Numbered from the stretch's first letter, positions 51,908-60,988 are shown. The stretch: DNA of 64,000 nt from Angelakisella massiliensis (GCF_900104675.1 NZ_LT629945.1:1354756-1418755), one strand, 5' to 3'. Translations and numbers: made by a program. The notes: generated by a model not told the origin, from the sequence alone.

Positions 51908-52101
51908 AGCCACACCTCTTTTGCGCCATGACGGCAGGATTATCCCAATACAACAGCGATGCTTGGGGGAAATTTAACCTACGAATGCCCCGCTCCAGCC
52001 AAAATAAAAGGCAGGACCGGGGCCTTTTTACCGGACGACAAAAAGACGAAAAAGCTTCTTTCAACTTGTCCGCCTGTCGCTTATTACGTTTAGTAAAGAA
52101 C

Positions 52102-52130
52102 ATTATATTATATACATCGGGGTTTGTAAA
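52102..52130 (-). promoter_or_regulatory. Promoter of the XRE regulator
   Basis: Minus-strand -35 TTTACA (52125-52130), 17-bp spacer, -10 TATAAT (52102-52107). It leaves a leader of about 190 nt. Confidence 0.65.
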
Positions 52131-52348
52131 TACAATTTGTCGCAAAAGGTAAAAAACTGTTTAAACTTTGGCTATATTTTATAGTTGTATCTGGCTTTTT
52201 TCTACGTTAAAGTGTATAATGGTCGGAACTGGAAAAGAGGTACAAGCCTTTATTGGCAGTTTGACATCCCGGGGAATCATGATAGAATTGAGAGAGAAAC
52301 GCCGGGGATATTTCCCGCCGGAGATTCCCCCAGGAAAGGACGATGGCA

Positions 52349-53008
52349 ATGAAAAACTACCGCCTGCATTTGATCCGGCACGGCCGGACCGATCTGGATG
52401 GAAAGGGACTTTATCTTGGCTGCAAAACTGACCCGGAGCTTTCCCCTGAAGGGATCCGGGAGCTGCTGCGGCTGCGGGAACACTTTGAGTATCCGCCGGT
52501 GGAAATGGTGTATGCCAGCCCCATGGCCCGGTGCGTACAGACGGCGGGGGTGCTGTACCCCGACGCGGGTATGACCACTGTGCCCCAGCTGCGGGAAGCG
52601 GATTTTGGGGAATTTGAGGGCAAGAGTATCCAGGAGCTGAAGGATAACCCGGAATATGTCAGCTGGCTGAGCAATTCCCTGAAAAACGCCCCTCCCGGCG
52701 GGGAGAATGGAGAGGATTTTCTACTGCGGGTGGTGGAAGGTTTCCGGTTTGTATTGGAAGACATGATGCGCTGTGAGCTGTATGATGCGGCGATTATCGC
52801 CCATGGCGGCGTTATCATGAGCCTTTTGGCGGCGATCGGTCTGCCCAGGCGGCAGGTGTATGATTGGCAGATGGCCAACGGGCAGGGCTTTACCTGCTTT
52901 GTCAATCCACAGCTGTGGCAGAGGGACCAGCTGATAGAAGTGGCCGGGATCCTGCCTCATGGGGCCTCCAGCGCGTTGAAGGGCCTGGAGCAGGCGGTGG
53001 AACAATAA
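52349..53008 (+). CDS. Histidine phosphatase (phosphoglycerate-mutase-like) family protein
   Basis: 219 residues. RHG motif LIRHGRTDLD provides the phosphorylated His, and READFGEFEGKS and the second catalytic His in IIAHGGVIMS complete the set. Members include CobC/GpmB-like phosphatases; the substrate is not readable. The ATG at 52349 has AAAGGA 8 nt away; ATG 52343 is too close. It is followed directly by the interspersed repeat. Confidence 0.88.
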   Translation: MKNYRLHLIRHGRTDLDGKGLYLGCKTDPELSPEGIRELLRLREHFEYPPVEMVYASPMARCVQTAGVLYPDAGMTTVPQLREADFGEFEGKSIQELKDNPEYVSWLSNSLKNAPPGGENGEDFLLRVVEGFRFVLEDMMRCELYDAAIIAHGGVIMSLLAAIGLPRRQVYDWQMANGQGFTCFVNPQLWQRDQLIEVAGILPHGASSALKGLEQAVEQ

Positions 53009-53020
53009 GGGAAGAGCGTA

Positions 53021-53139
53021 TCGAAAAAGTTGGACACGCTTCCAGGGGGGATCCCATACCACCTGGATACGCCGCAGGTTTCTGATGAAGCCAGCGGTGA
53101 TACCCCCGATTTCGCGCCCTGGTGGGCGCGGGGCGTGGT
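53021..53139 (-). repeat. Interspersed structured repeat, copy B
   Basis: Reverse-complement copy of 16162-16280 over the full 119 bp, no gaps, about 88% identical. The GCGCCC/GGGCGC hairpin is kept, the other two are degraded. It lies 12 bp after the phosphatase stop and 118 bp before the DUF975-HAD gene. Confidence 0.85.
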
Positions 53140-53257
53140 ATTTTATGGTTTTTAATTTTATTTGTTCCTTAAACCAGGTTTTTCTGCAGCCTGGAAAAAA
53201 GAATTTTTCTCAAGGACAATCCTCCGGCGGCCGGCCGGGGAAAGGAGCATGGAAACA

Positions 53258-54943
53258 ATGACCTTGCGTAAGATGATCAAAACCGAAGCCAAAGCTTCTC
53301 TCAGAGGAAGCTGGGGCAGGGCAATCCTGTGCCTGGCGGTGGTGGCGGCGGTGGAGCTGTGTATCCATCTGGTGGATGCCGCGGCGATGGCGCTGCTGGG
53401 ATATGATTTTCAGTGGAACTTTACCAGGATGAGCTTCAGCTACGGGCAGCAGTTCTTTACACTGCCTGCCCTGGGGGTGACAGCTGCTGCCGCGGTGATC
53501 TGGCTGCTGCTGGCCGCTCCGCTGTGGACAGGATGCCGCAGCTGGCTGCTGGAACTGACTGACCGCCGGGCCCATCCGGTATCTCATATTTTCTGGCCCT
53601 ATGAGGGGAAGGCATGGCTTCGCAGCGCGGGACTGGTGATGGTGACCCGCTTATCCACATTAATCATGGCAGTTCTTTTGGGAGTGATTCCGGCGGCTCT
53701 GCTGATGCTGGGTACTGGAAATCTGCCCTTGGCTGGAATGGGCGCTTTACCGCCTCTGCTCTCCGCTATTCTCACAGGGGCGGGAGGAATACTGGCTGTG
53801 GCGGCGGCTCTGCTGCTGTGGGCCTGGTGGCAGCGCTTTACCATCGCACGCATTCTGCTGTGTGAAAAGTATCACCTTTCCCTCAAGGAAGCCCTGAGAT
53901 TGTCCCGGCGGTATATGAAGGGCCACAAATGGGAAATGGTTCGTTTTGACCTTTCCTTCCTGCCCTGGGCGCTGCCCTCTTTGGCAGTCATACTGATGAC
54001 CGGGCTTTTTCAGCGCACCATAGGCGTGTATCTGTTTCGGTTTGACTTGTTTTACGGTCCCAGTATGTTTCTGCTGTTTCTGGTGACGCTGCTGGTGCTG
54101 CTGTATGTAGCGCCTTACTATGGAATGGCCAGGGTGATGTATGCCCGATATCTGTATGAGTGCGGACAGTGGGAAGATGGTGCGGCAGCCTCTGAACCTG
54201 AGAACGCCGGGCAGACGGAAGATCAGCAGCAGGCTATGGAGGAACAGCAGCCGTCTGACGCTGACAAGACAGTGGACCAGCTGATAGAGCAGCAGCAGAC
54301 AGCTCCGGCCATCCGCAATATTGTTTTTGATGTGGGGGATGTGCTGCTTCATTTTGATATCGACAGCGGTTTGGAGAAGGTTTTTCCCGATTATACTCCC
54401 GAGCAGCGCCAGGAGCTGAAGAATATTATTTTCCATGCCGAAACCTGGAAGGAAATGGATCGCGGCACACTCAGTGAGAGTGCGTATTTTGACCGCCTGC
54501 GGCAGGAATATCCCCATCAGGCGGAGGACATCACCAAGGCGGAAAAGGGATGGTATGAGTGCTTTACTCCCATCGCCGGAACAGTGGCCTTGATGGGCCG
54601 CCTGCGGGAGAACGGCTATCGTCTGCTGGTGCTGTCCAATTTCCCGGAAAAAGCATTTCAGGAGATGACCCGTCGGTATCTGTTCCTGCGGGATTTTGAC
54701 GGCGGAGTGGTTTCCTATCAGATGCATCTGCTCAAGCCGGATCCGGAAATCTACCAGGCGCTGATCTACCGTGAGAGGATTGTACCGGAGGAAACAGTGT
54801 TTGTAGACGACAAGCTGGAAAACGTGGAGGGCGCCGCAGCTGCCGGTTTGCGGGCGTTCCAGCTGAAGGACTGCCAGGTGGAGCCTTTTGAAGCCTGGCT
54901 CCAGCAGCAGGGCGTCCATACCACCTTGGAACAGACTACATAA
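53258..54943 (+). CDS. Fusion: DUF975-type membrane protein plus HAD-IA phosphatase
   Basis: 561 residues. Residues about 1-300 are a polytopic membrane domain (about six helices, with the DUF975-like EALRLSRRYMKGHKWEMVRFDLSFL). A Gln/Glu linker (about 305-350) follows, then a complete HAD domain (353-561). HAD motifs: FDVGDVLLHFD (motif I, DxG form as in YihX), LVLSNFP (II), KPDPEIY (III), VFVDDKLENVEGA (IV). The reading frame is uninterrupted through the linker. The start at 53258 is 10 nt after GGAG; ATG 53249 is too close. The target phosphoester is unknown. Confidence 0.85.
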   Translation: MTLRKMIKTEAKASLRGSWGRAILCLAVVAAVELCIHLVDAAAMALLGYDFQWNFTRMSFSYGQQFFTLPALGVTAAAAVIWLLLAAPLWTGCRSWLLELTDRRAHPVSHIFWPYEGKAWLRSAGLVMVTRLSTLIMAVLLGVIPAALLMLGTGNLPLAGMGALPPLLSAILTGAGGILAVAAALLLWAWWQRFTIARILLCEKYHLSLKEALRLSRRYMKGHKWEMVRFDLSFLPWALPSLAVILMTGLFQRTIGVYLFRFDLFYGPSMFLLFLVTLLVLLYVAPYYGMARVMYARYLYECGQWEDGAAASEPENAGQTEDQQQAMEEQQPSDADKTVDQLIEQQQTAPAIRNIVFDVGDVLLHFDIDSGLEKVFPDYTPEQRQELKNIIFHAETWKEMDRGTLSESAYFDRLRQEYPHQAEDITKAEKGWYECFTPIAGTVALMGRLRENGYRLLVLSNFPEKAFQEMTRRYLFLRDFDGGVVSYQMHLLKPDPEIYQALIYRERIVPEETVFVDDKLENVEGAAAAGLRAFQLKDCQVEPFEAWLQQQGVHTTLEQTT

Positions 54944-54976
54944 AAAGCGGAGTATTCCGTTTGCAAAGGATGATAA

Positions 54977-55006
54977 AAGGGAGAGGCCGGGTGCTTCTCC
55001 CTTTTC
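54977..55006 (+). terminator. Terminator of the DUF975-HAD gene
   Basis: GGGAGA (54979-54984) and TCTCCC (54996-55001) with an 11-nt loop, followed by TTTT. Confidence 0.75.
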
Positions 55007-55107
55007 CTTTAAAGAATGCTTTGGGGATAAAATTGTGCTCAGCGAGATTTTGTGCTTATCCATTCCGGAAAATTCTGGCATAGATGAAACAGGAAGCAGT
55101 CATTTCG

Positions 55108-55136
55108 TTGCTTTTTGCGGGAAAATCCGATACAAT
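55108..55136 (+). promoter_or_regulatory. Promoter of the zinc-ribbon/QNQGQW protein gene
   Basis: -35 TTGCTT (55108-55113), 17-bp spacer, -10 TACAAT (55131-55136). Confidence 0.6.
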
Positions 55137-55328
55137 AAAATTAGTCACAACAGAGAATATGCCTTTGCTTTATAGCCGATCTTCTGTCCTTGCAGGAAAT
55201 TGGTTGTAAGGGAAAGCATATCCGGGAAGAGGCTGATTTCTCGCCGGGAAGCTCTTGCGGCTGCCGGTTTTTATCCCAGCGGAATAAAGAAAATCCCATA
55301 GATGAAGTGGTATTGTGGAGGCGTAGAG

Positions 55329-56156
55329 ATGAAATATTGTCCCCGTTGCGGCACAGCCCTGCAGGATGATAATCAATTTTGCTACCGCTGCGGCTTGAAG
55401 CAGCAGGATTGGCGGCAGGTTTCCGGTGGAGAGGCTTCCCCCTCTCAGCAGCAAGATACATCAGCCGGTCAAGCTGAGGTAAATCAGGGGACAGGTGCGT
55501 CTTCCCAGAGCGGGGAAAAGACGGAAGCTCACTGGACCACCAATGGACAGTGGCCGAAGCCCCCTTCTTCCGGTCCATGGTACCAGCAGAGTGGGGGGAA
55601 TTCTTCCGGTCCCCATCCTTCAGGGCAGTGGACCGGCGGCGCTCAGAATCAGGGTCAGTGGCCCAATGGTTCCCAGAACCAGGGGCAATGGCCTGGCGGT
55701 TCCCAGAATCAGGGGCAATGGTGGTCTGGGGGTTCCCAGAATCAAGGACAGCGGTCTGGCGCCTCCCAAAATCAGGGAGGATGGGTTCCCGGCAGTGCCG
55801 GGCAGGGAGGATATTGGACCGAGGGAGGCTTTGTTCCCAATCAGGGAAATGAAAGCGGAAATGGCAGCAGCGGTCCTGCTTACACCCAGCAAACCCCACC
55901 CCAGCCATCTTCACAGCCCCAATATCAGAGCAATACGCCCAACCCCCAAAACAGCGCTGTAGCCGCAATGAAAATCCTGGCCCTCATAGGGATCACCTTC
56001 AGCATTTTCATCCCTTATCTGGCTATAGCGGCGGCCATTGCGGTCATAGCCATCTATTACATCAATGAGTGCGGCGAGGAAGCCGGGTGGACGATGCCAG
56101 CAGCAGTCCTTACGATTGTGGCGGCTCTTGCCAGCATGGCTTTTCAGTGGTTTTAA
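55329..56156 (+). CDS. Zinc-ribbon membrane protein with Gln/Gly/Trp tandem repeats
   Basis: 275 residues. N-terminal zinc ribbon (CPRCG and CYRCG), a long low-complexity region with five QNQGQW-type repeats (about 106-156), a Gln/Pro/Ser stretch and two C-terminal membrane helices (about 213-265). Role unknown; the layout resembles small clostridial DUF4190-like membrane proteins tethered by a disordered segment. GGAGG precedes the ATG. It is monocistronic. Confidence 0.8.
   Translation: MKYCPRCGTALQDDNQFCYRCGLKQQDWRQVSGGEASPSQQQDTSAGQAEVNQGTGASSQSGEKTEAHWTTNGQWPKPPSSGPWYQQSGGNSSGPHPSGQWTGGAQNQGQWPNGSQNQGQWPGGSQNQGQWWSGGSQNQGQRSGASQNQGGWVPGSAGQGGYWTEGGFVPNQGNESGNGSSGPAYTQQTPPQPSSQPQYQSNTPNPQNSAVAAMKILALIGITFSIFIPYLAIAAAIAVIAIYYINECGEEAGWTMPAAVLTIVAALASMAFQWF
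55644..55796 (+). repeat. Five tandem 30-33-bp units coding QNQGQW(P/S)GGS
   Basis: Units at 55644-55673, 55674-55703, 55704-55736, 55737-55766 and 55767-55796, encoding QNQGQWPNGS, QNQGQWPGGS, QNQGQWWSGGS, QNQGQRSGAS and QNQGGWVPGS. They diverge by a few bases, indicating past slippage or unequal exchange. Confidence 0.85.
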
Positions 56157-56327
56157 TGACTGTAATTACGTTGCCCTTTTTATGAAAGTTTCATGAGATT
56201 AATGGAAAAGAAATGAATCTTCGAAAGACATTTGATTCGCAGCCCATATGTCGGTACTAGCTGGGGTCAAATGCTTATGTGCTGTAAAGCCAGTATAAGA
56301 GTTTTATCAGTAACCCATTATTCCAAA

Positions 56328-56366
56328 TAAAACGCAGGCTGTACAAAAATACAGCCTGCGTTTTTC
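56328..56366. terminator. Bidirectional terminator
   Basis: AAACGCAGGCTGT (56330-56342) and ACAGCCTGCGTTT (56351-56363), perfect 13-bp stem, flanked by A and T runs. It serves the zinc-ribbon gene and the HxlR gene. Confidence 0.85.
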
Positions 56367-56697
56367 ATAACCTGTTGTGATCTCCCCATTCACACATACC
56401 GTCCAGAATTGGAATCAGGGATTTTCCTCTCTCTGTCAGGCTGTACTCTACTTTAGGAGGGATCTGTGGATATTCTTCACGATGTACCAGCTGATCCGCT
56501 TCCAGTTCTTTCAAGGTTGCGCTCAGGGTTTTATACGATATGGATCCGATATACTTTTTCATTTCATTAAAGCGCACCACGCCAAATTCCATCAAAGTAT
56601 AGAGAATTGTCATCTTATATTTTCCGCTGATCAGCGAAAGCGTATAGCTGAATCCGGTTGTTCCCAGGTTCTCCTTGGCAATGCAGCGCTCCCTCAT
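56365..56697 (-). CDS. HxlR-family transcriptional regulator
   Basis: 110 residues, a winged helix with the family layout (LISGKYKMTILYTLMEFG, SISYKTLSATLKELEADQLV, VEYSLTERGKSL). An N-terminal Cys (position 5) could be redox-active as in some HypR/YodB members. It diverges from two flavodoxin-fold genes, so it likely controls them. AGGAGAG precedes the ATG. Confidence 0.92.
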   Translation of the reverse strand: MRERCIAKENLGTTGFSYTLSLISGKYKMTILYTLMEFGVVRFNEMKKYIGSISYKTLSATLKELEADQLVHREEYPQIPPKVEYSLTERGKSLIPILDGMCEWGDHNRL

Positions 56698-56841
56698 TTT
56701 ACACTCTCCTTTAAGAAAGTATAGAACTAATATGTAAGTATTACACTTTTATGTGCGTACTTGTTTATGAACTTGTACTTGCTATAATTATAATGTAAGC
56801 AATGGAGGAAGTCAATTCCGCAAATAAAGGAGGAAATTTAC
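56698..56841. promoter_or_regulatory. Divergent promoter region between hxlR-type gene and flavoprotein pair
   Basis: Plus-strand -35 TTGTTT (56761-56766), 16-bp spacer, -10 TATAAT (56783-56788). GTACTTG occurs twice (56757-56763 and 56774-56780), and ATGTAAGTATTACAC nearby is partly palindromic, plausible HxlR contacts. Confidence 0.55.
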
Positions 56842-57387
56842 ATGAGCAAAAAAATCGTTGTAATTACCGGGAGCCCCCGCAGGGGCGGAAACAGCTTCGC
56901 CATGACAGATGCTTTTATTGAGGCGGCTGAAGCCAAAGGGCATAAAGTGACCCGATTTGATGCCGCTATGATGAATATTGGTGGCTGTCATGCTTGCGAA
57001 ACCTGTTATAAGACAGGCAAAGCATGTTCCTTTGACGATGATTTTAATATGATCGCTCCGGTCATATTGGAGGCCGATGTCGTTGTTTTTACGATGCCTG
57101 TCTATTGGTATTCCATCCCTTCTCAAATAAAGGGCGTCATTGACCGTATCTACTCTCTGGTTGTGGGTGGTAAGGACATTGCTGGAAAAGAATGTGTTTT
57201 GATTGCTTGTTGTGAGGAGGAGGATAAAACTGTATTGGATGGTGTGCGTATCCCCATTGAACGTACAGCTGCACTAAATAAGTGGAAAATGGCAGGAGAA
57301 GTGCTGATTCCAGGTGTACTCAATATTGGAGACATCAATCGTACCGACGGCTGCGCGCAGGCAGCTGCTCTTGCAGAAAAAATCTAG
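56842..57387 (+). CDS. Flavodoxin-fold NAD(P)H-dependent FMN reductase, first copy
   Basis: 181 residues. Phosphate-binding loop TGSPRRGGNSFAMTDAF at the start, a Cys-rich GGCHACETCYKTGKAC segment (Fe-S flavoprotein-like iron-sulfur region), and MPVYWYSIPSQIKGVIDR. Likely reduces quinones, nitro- or azo-type compounds, or serves as an electron carrier. It is the first gene of a pair, divergent from the HxlR regulator; AAAGGAGG precedes the ATG. Confidence 0.9.
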   Translation: MSKKIVVITGSPRRGGNSFAMTDAFIEAAEAKGHKVTRFDAAMMNIGGCHACETCYKTGKACSFDDDFNMIAPVILEADVVVFTMPVYWYSIPSQIKGVIDRIYSLVVGGKDIAGKECVLIACCEEEDKTVLDGVRIPIERTAALNKWKMAGEVLIPGVLNIGDINRTDGCAQAAALAEKI

Positions 57388-57406
57388 AGGGAACGGAGTG
57401 ATCTGT

Positions 57407-57958
57407 ATGGGCAAAAAAATTGTAATACTCAACGGCAGTCCACGGAAAAACGGAAATACATCTTCCCTTGTGAAAGCCTTTACCGAGGGTGCGGAAGTCG
57501 CTGGAAACGCGGTGACAGAGTTCTTTCTGGGCAGTATGAATATTCACGGCTGTAAAGGCTGCTTTGGCGGACACAGCGGCCAGGAGTGTCCTTGTGTCCA
57601 GAGGGATGATATGAGCAAAATTTATCCTGCCGTGAAAAATTGCGATGTACTCGTACTGGCGACACCACTTTATTATTGGAATATGAGCGGTCAGATCAGA
57701 ACTGCTGTTGACCGTTTGTTTGCGCTTGAGGAAGGAGATGATAATCTTCTCCGAGGGCATAATCGAGCCTGTGCTCTTTTAATGGCAGCAGAAGGATATG
57801 GCTTTGACGATGTGCTGCTCTATTATAATCATTTGGCAGAACATTTGCGGTGGAAAAATCTTGGGGCTGTTCTTGCAGGCGGCAACGGCAATGTGGGCGA
57901 TATTCAGGGAAAAAGCGAATTGAGAGAGGCTTTTGAACTTGGACGGTCTATCCAGTAA
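57407..57958 (+). CDS. Flavodoxin-fold NAD(P)H-dependent FMN reductase, second copy
   Basis: 183 residues, a paralogue of the preceding gene. NGSPRKNGNTSSLVKAF is the phosphate loop, GCKGCFGGHSGQECPC the Cys region, and TPLYYWNMSGQIRTAVDR the flavin-contact block. The start at 57407 is the ATG after GGAGTGATCTGT; the gap to the previous stop is 19 bp. The pair plus HxlR is a common electrophile- or redox-responsive module. Confidence 0.9.
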   Translation: MGKKIVILNGSPRKNGNTSSLVKAFTEGAEVAGNAVTEFFLGSMNIHGCKGCFGGHSGQECPCVQRDDMSKIYPAVKNCDVLVLATPLYYWNMSGQIRTAVDRLFALEEGDDNLLRGHNRACALLMAAEGYGFDDVLLYYNHLAEHLRWKNLGAVLAGGNGNVGDIQGKSELREAFELGRSIQ

Positions 57959-58428
57959 GCGAGAGGGGAAATACTGTTGATCCAGTCGGCGGGCAAGATA
58001 AACGATACATACTATACCGCTGTGGACAGCCGCGCTTCTCCTTTTGTCACAACAGCTTTGCGATAAGCTTTGGAAAGCCTGAAAAATCAGTGGCTCCACG
58101 GTTTAAAAAGCGTTTATTCCACCACAGCTATCCCATTTTTGAAAGAGCTTTAGGTGAGAATCTGATAAAATAAACAATAAACGGCAGCATCCCTGATGTG
58201 GAATACTGTCGTTTACTTCACGCCCGCCTATCCTCCCCAAAGAACGTATCATATCTGGAGCTGGAACCTTTTGCGTTCTGAAAGAACCTCCCAATGGTGA
58301 GTATATTCTGGGACGGGGGCCGTTGTTCCCCTTTGGCCTATACTGCCTTCACCAGTAAGATACAAGAAAAGCGGACAGCCAAAAGTTACCCACAGCCCGC
58401 CGAAGGAAACGATTTTCTGTGTTGTGAT
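57959..58428. other. Intergenic region without a supported gene
   Basis: Nearly 470 bp with no credible coding frame. An imperfect hairpin (AAACGGCAG...CTGTCGTTT) lies at about 58180-58216, with T-rich sequence on its minus-strand side. The composition and position next to the AT-richer module suggest decayed DNA. Confidence 0.5.
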
Positions 58429-58474
58429 AAAAAATCAACAGACCCGGACTTGGCTTTTGTCAAATCCGGGTCTG
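58429..58474 (-). terminator. Terminator of metQIN
   Basis: Minus-strand CAGACCCGGA / TCCGGGTCTG (58439-58474) followed by TTGATTTTTT. It lies about 28 bp past the metQ stop. Confidence 0.85.
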
Positions 58475-58501
58475 CTTTGTTATGTGGGTCAGGTGCTTCG
58501 A

Positions 58502-59383
58502 TTAAAATACAGGAACTACAGCGCCGCTGTACTTCTCGGTGATGAACTGCCGGGTTTCCTCGCTGGTGAGGGCTTCAATGAGAGCCAGAATCCGGCTGTC
58601 CTCCGCATCCTCAGGACGGATGGCCACGATGTTGGCGAAGGTCTGAGCAGCTTCGGACTGGGGGTCCTCACTGACGATGATCTTATCGGACAGACCGGCG
58701 GGGATGGCGTAGTTACCGTTGATGACCGCCACGGCCACTTCAGTGACAGCGTTGGGAACCTGCTCGGCGGCCAGCTCCAGGAACTTCAGATTTTTGGGGT
58801 TATCCACAATATCCATGGGAGTGGCTTCCAGGCCCACGCCCTCCTTGAGGGTAATGAGGCCCTGAGCGGCCAGCAGGTTGAGGGCACGGGCTTCATTGGT
58901 GGTGTCGTTGGGAACAGCGATGGAATCTCCGTCCTTCAGTTCCTCCAGGGAAGAGACCTGTCCGGCATAGATGCCCAGGGGCTCAAAGTGGATGGAACCG
59001 GCGCTCACCAAATCGGTGCCATTCATTTCATTAAAGTTGGTCAGGTAGGGCTGATGCTGGAAATAGTTGGCGTCCACATCGCCGCTGTCCACAGCGTTGT
59101 TGGGCAGAACATAGTCAGTAAACTCCTGAATCTCCAGCTCGATCCCCTTGGCGGCCAGCTGATCCTTGACCGATTCCAGAATTTCGGCATGGGGGGAGGG
59201 GGAAGCGGCAACCACCAGCTTTTGGCTGGCAGCAGCTTCAGAAGAACTTTCAGCGGTGGAAGAAGACGCTTCGGTGGAAGAGGACTGGGCGGCAGCGGAA
59301 GAGGAAGAAGCCTCGGAGCCGCCGCAGCCGGCAACAGAAAGGGTCAGCAGCAAAGCTGCGAACAATGCGGTCAAACGTTTCAT
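58502..59383 (-). CDS. metQ: Methionine ABC transporter substrate-binding lipoprotein
   Basis: 293 residues. Lipobox LSVAGC (Cys about residue 20), Ser/Ala/Glu linker to about 52, then the NlpA/MetQ fold: KLVVAASPSPHAEIL, DANYFQHQPYL, SIHFEPLGIYAG and SIAVPNDTTNEARAL. Binds methionine (or a related thioether) outside the membrane for MetN/MetI. The ATG at 59383 follows GGAGG. It is last in the metNIQ operon. Confidence 0.95.
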   Translation of the reverse strand: MKRLTALFAALLLTLSVAGCGGSEASSSSAAAQSSSTEASSSTAESSSEAAASQKLVVAASPSPHAEILESVKDQLAAKGIELEIQEFTDYVLPNNAVDSGDVDANYFQHQPYLTNFNEMNGTDLVSAGSIHFEPLGIYAGQVSSLEELKDGDSIAVPNDTTNEARALNLLAAQGLITLKEGVGLEATPMDIVDNPKNLKFLELAAEQVPNAVTEVAVAVINGNYAIPAGLSDKIIVSEDPQSEAAQTFANIVAIRPEDAEDSRILALIEALTSEETRQFITEKYSGAVVPVF

Positions 59384-59514
59384 GGGATAATACCTCCAGG
59401 TTTTCAGGATTTTCATTTTAGTTTTATCACAGGAGGGGCGCCCCTCCGGGATAACGAAATTTTCAAAGTCCACTGAGCAGGAGCAGCTGACTCCGGCCCA
59501 GGGAGTGTCACGGA

Positions 59515-60183
59515 TTATTTGCTTTTATCGATTTTGCGGGCGATCAGGTCAAAGATTGCCTGAATGATCTGCACCAGCACCACCAGAATGATGATGGTGG
59601 CCAGCATCACATCCCCCTGATACCGGTGGAAGCCGTAGCGGATGGCCACGTCGCCCAATCCGCCCGCGCCAACAGTACCCGCCATAGCAGTGTAGCCCAG
59701 GAGATTGATGGTGGTGATGGACATTCCCCGCACCAGGGAGGGAAGGGATTCCGGCAGCAGCACATGGAAGATGATCTGGCTGTTGGTGGCGCCCATAGCC
59801 CGTGCGCTTTCCACCACGCCCTTATCCAACTCGCTGAGGGAGCCCTGGACCATCCGGGCTACAAAGGGGATGGCGGCGATGGTCAAGGGAACGATGGCGC
59901 CTTTGACGCCGATGAAGGTACCGGCCACCAGCTTGGTAAAGGGGATGATGGCCACCAGCAGCACGATGAAAGGAATGCTGCGGGTAATATTGATGCCGTA
60001 ATCCAGGGTGGTGGAAAGAGGCTTGTTGGGAGCGATGGAATTCATCCCGGGGAAGGTGACATAAACCAGCACACCCAGGGGAATGCCCACCAGATAGCTG
60101 ATGATAGCGGGGATGAAGGTCATGATCAGGGTTTTGCCGGTTTCGGTGAGAAGGAGGGAGCCGTAGGTTTCCAGAAAGGCCAT
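59515..60183 (-). CDS. metI: Methionine ABC transporter permease
   Basis: 222 residues with about five membrane helices. ESARAMGATNSQIIFHVLLPESLPS is the EAA loop that engages the ATPase. The ATG directly abuts the metN stop (60184), so translation is coupled. Forms the MetI dimer in the membrane. Confidence 0.94.
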   Translation of the reverse strand: MAFLETYGSLLLTETGKTLIMTFIPAIISYLVGIPLGVLVYVTFPGMNSIAPNKPLSTTLDYGINITRSIPFIVLLVAIIPFTKLVAGTFIGVKGAIVPLTIAAIPFVARMVQGSLSELDKGVVESARAMGATNSQIIFHVLLPESLPSLVRGMSITTINLLGYTAMAGTVGAGGLGDVAIRYGFHRYQGDVMLATIIILVVLVQIIQAIFDLIARKIDKSK

Positions 60184-60927
60184 TTATACCTCCTCCTTTC
60201 CAAAGAACTTGCGGGTGATCTCGTGATTTTGATGGGCGATGATGTCCGATACGAGGCCGTTGTCCACCAGATGACCGCCCTCCAGCACTGCGACTTTGTT
60301 GCAGATTTTGCGCACTACGCCGATCTCATGGGTGATGATGACAATGGTCACCCCCAGGCGGCGGTTGATGTCGCTGAGCAGGTCCAGAATGGACTGGGTG
60401 GTCAGGCTGTCCAGAGCGGATGTAGGTTCATCGCACAGCAGCAGCTGGGGATGGGTGGCAAGGGCCCGGGCGATGGCCACCCGCTGTTTCTGGCCGCCGG
60501 AAAGCTGAGCGGGATAGGCGGATGCCTTGTCGGAGAGGCTCACCAGCTCCAGCAGCTCTTTGACCCGGCTGTCGATTTTGCTCTTCTCCCATTTGGAAAG
60601 CTTGAGGGGAAAAGCCACATTGTCCGCCACCGTCCGCTGCATCAGCAGGTTATACCCCTGAAAGACGGTGCCGATGGTGCGGTAATAGTCGATTTTTTCC
60701 CGGGCGTTGAGGCTGGCCAGGTTTTTGCCGTTGACGGTAATGGTACCGGAAGTGGGGGTGTCCAGCAGACCGATGAGCCGCAGCAGGGTGCTTTTGCCCG
60801 CGCCGCTCAAACCGATGATGCCGTAAATATCCCCCTGCTCCACCGTCAGGGAAATATCCCGCAGAACATGAAGATCCTGCTGCTTCTGATCAGGGAAGCT
60901 TTTACAGACATGGGAAATTTCAATCAT
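60184..60927 (-). CDS. metN: Methionine ABC transporter ATP-binding protein lacking the NIL domain
   Basis: 247 residues. Walker [10 protein letters not shown] (39-47), signature LSGGQ, Walker B LLLCDEP and the His loop VIITHEIG. Typical MetN is about 340 residues because it ends in a C-terminal NIL domain that gives methionine transinhibition; this one stops just after the ATPase core, so feedback by internal methionine is presumably absent. The genes downstream are metI and metQ; the leader is a T-box. GGAGGAG precedes the ATG by 9 nt. Confidence 0.92.
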   Translation of the reverse strand: MIEISHVCKSFPDQKQQDLHVLRDISLTVEQGDIYGIIGLSGAGKSTLLRLIGLLDTPTSGTITVNGKNLASLNAREKIDYYRTIGTVFQGYNLLMQRTVADNVAFPLKLSKWEKSKIDSRVKELLELVSLSDKASAYPAQLSGGQKQRVAIARALATHPQLLLCDEPTSALDSLTTQSILDLLSDINRRLGVTIVIITHEIGVVRKICNKVAVLEGGHLVDNGLVSDIIAHQNHEITRKFFGKEEV

Positions 60928-60988
60928 TTTTTATTCTTCTCCTCCTTTGGGCGGATGAGCGATCTGTCCGCCGCCGATGGCAGGGCAA

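Noticed and set aside
55644-55796. CRISPR-like regular repeats
   Set aside because: The units are contiguous, in-frame coding repeats without spacers, and no cas genes are near.
58294-58542. Possible 82-codon gene on the plus strand
   Set aside because: It runs through the metQ terminator and into antisense of metQ, with no ribosome site.
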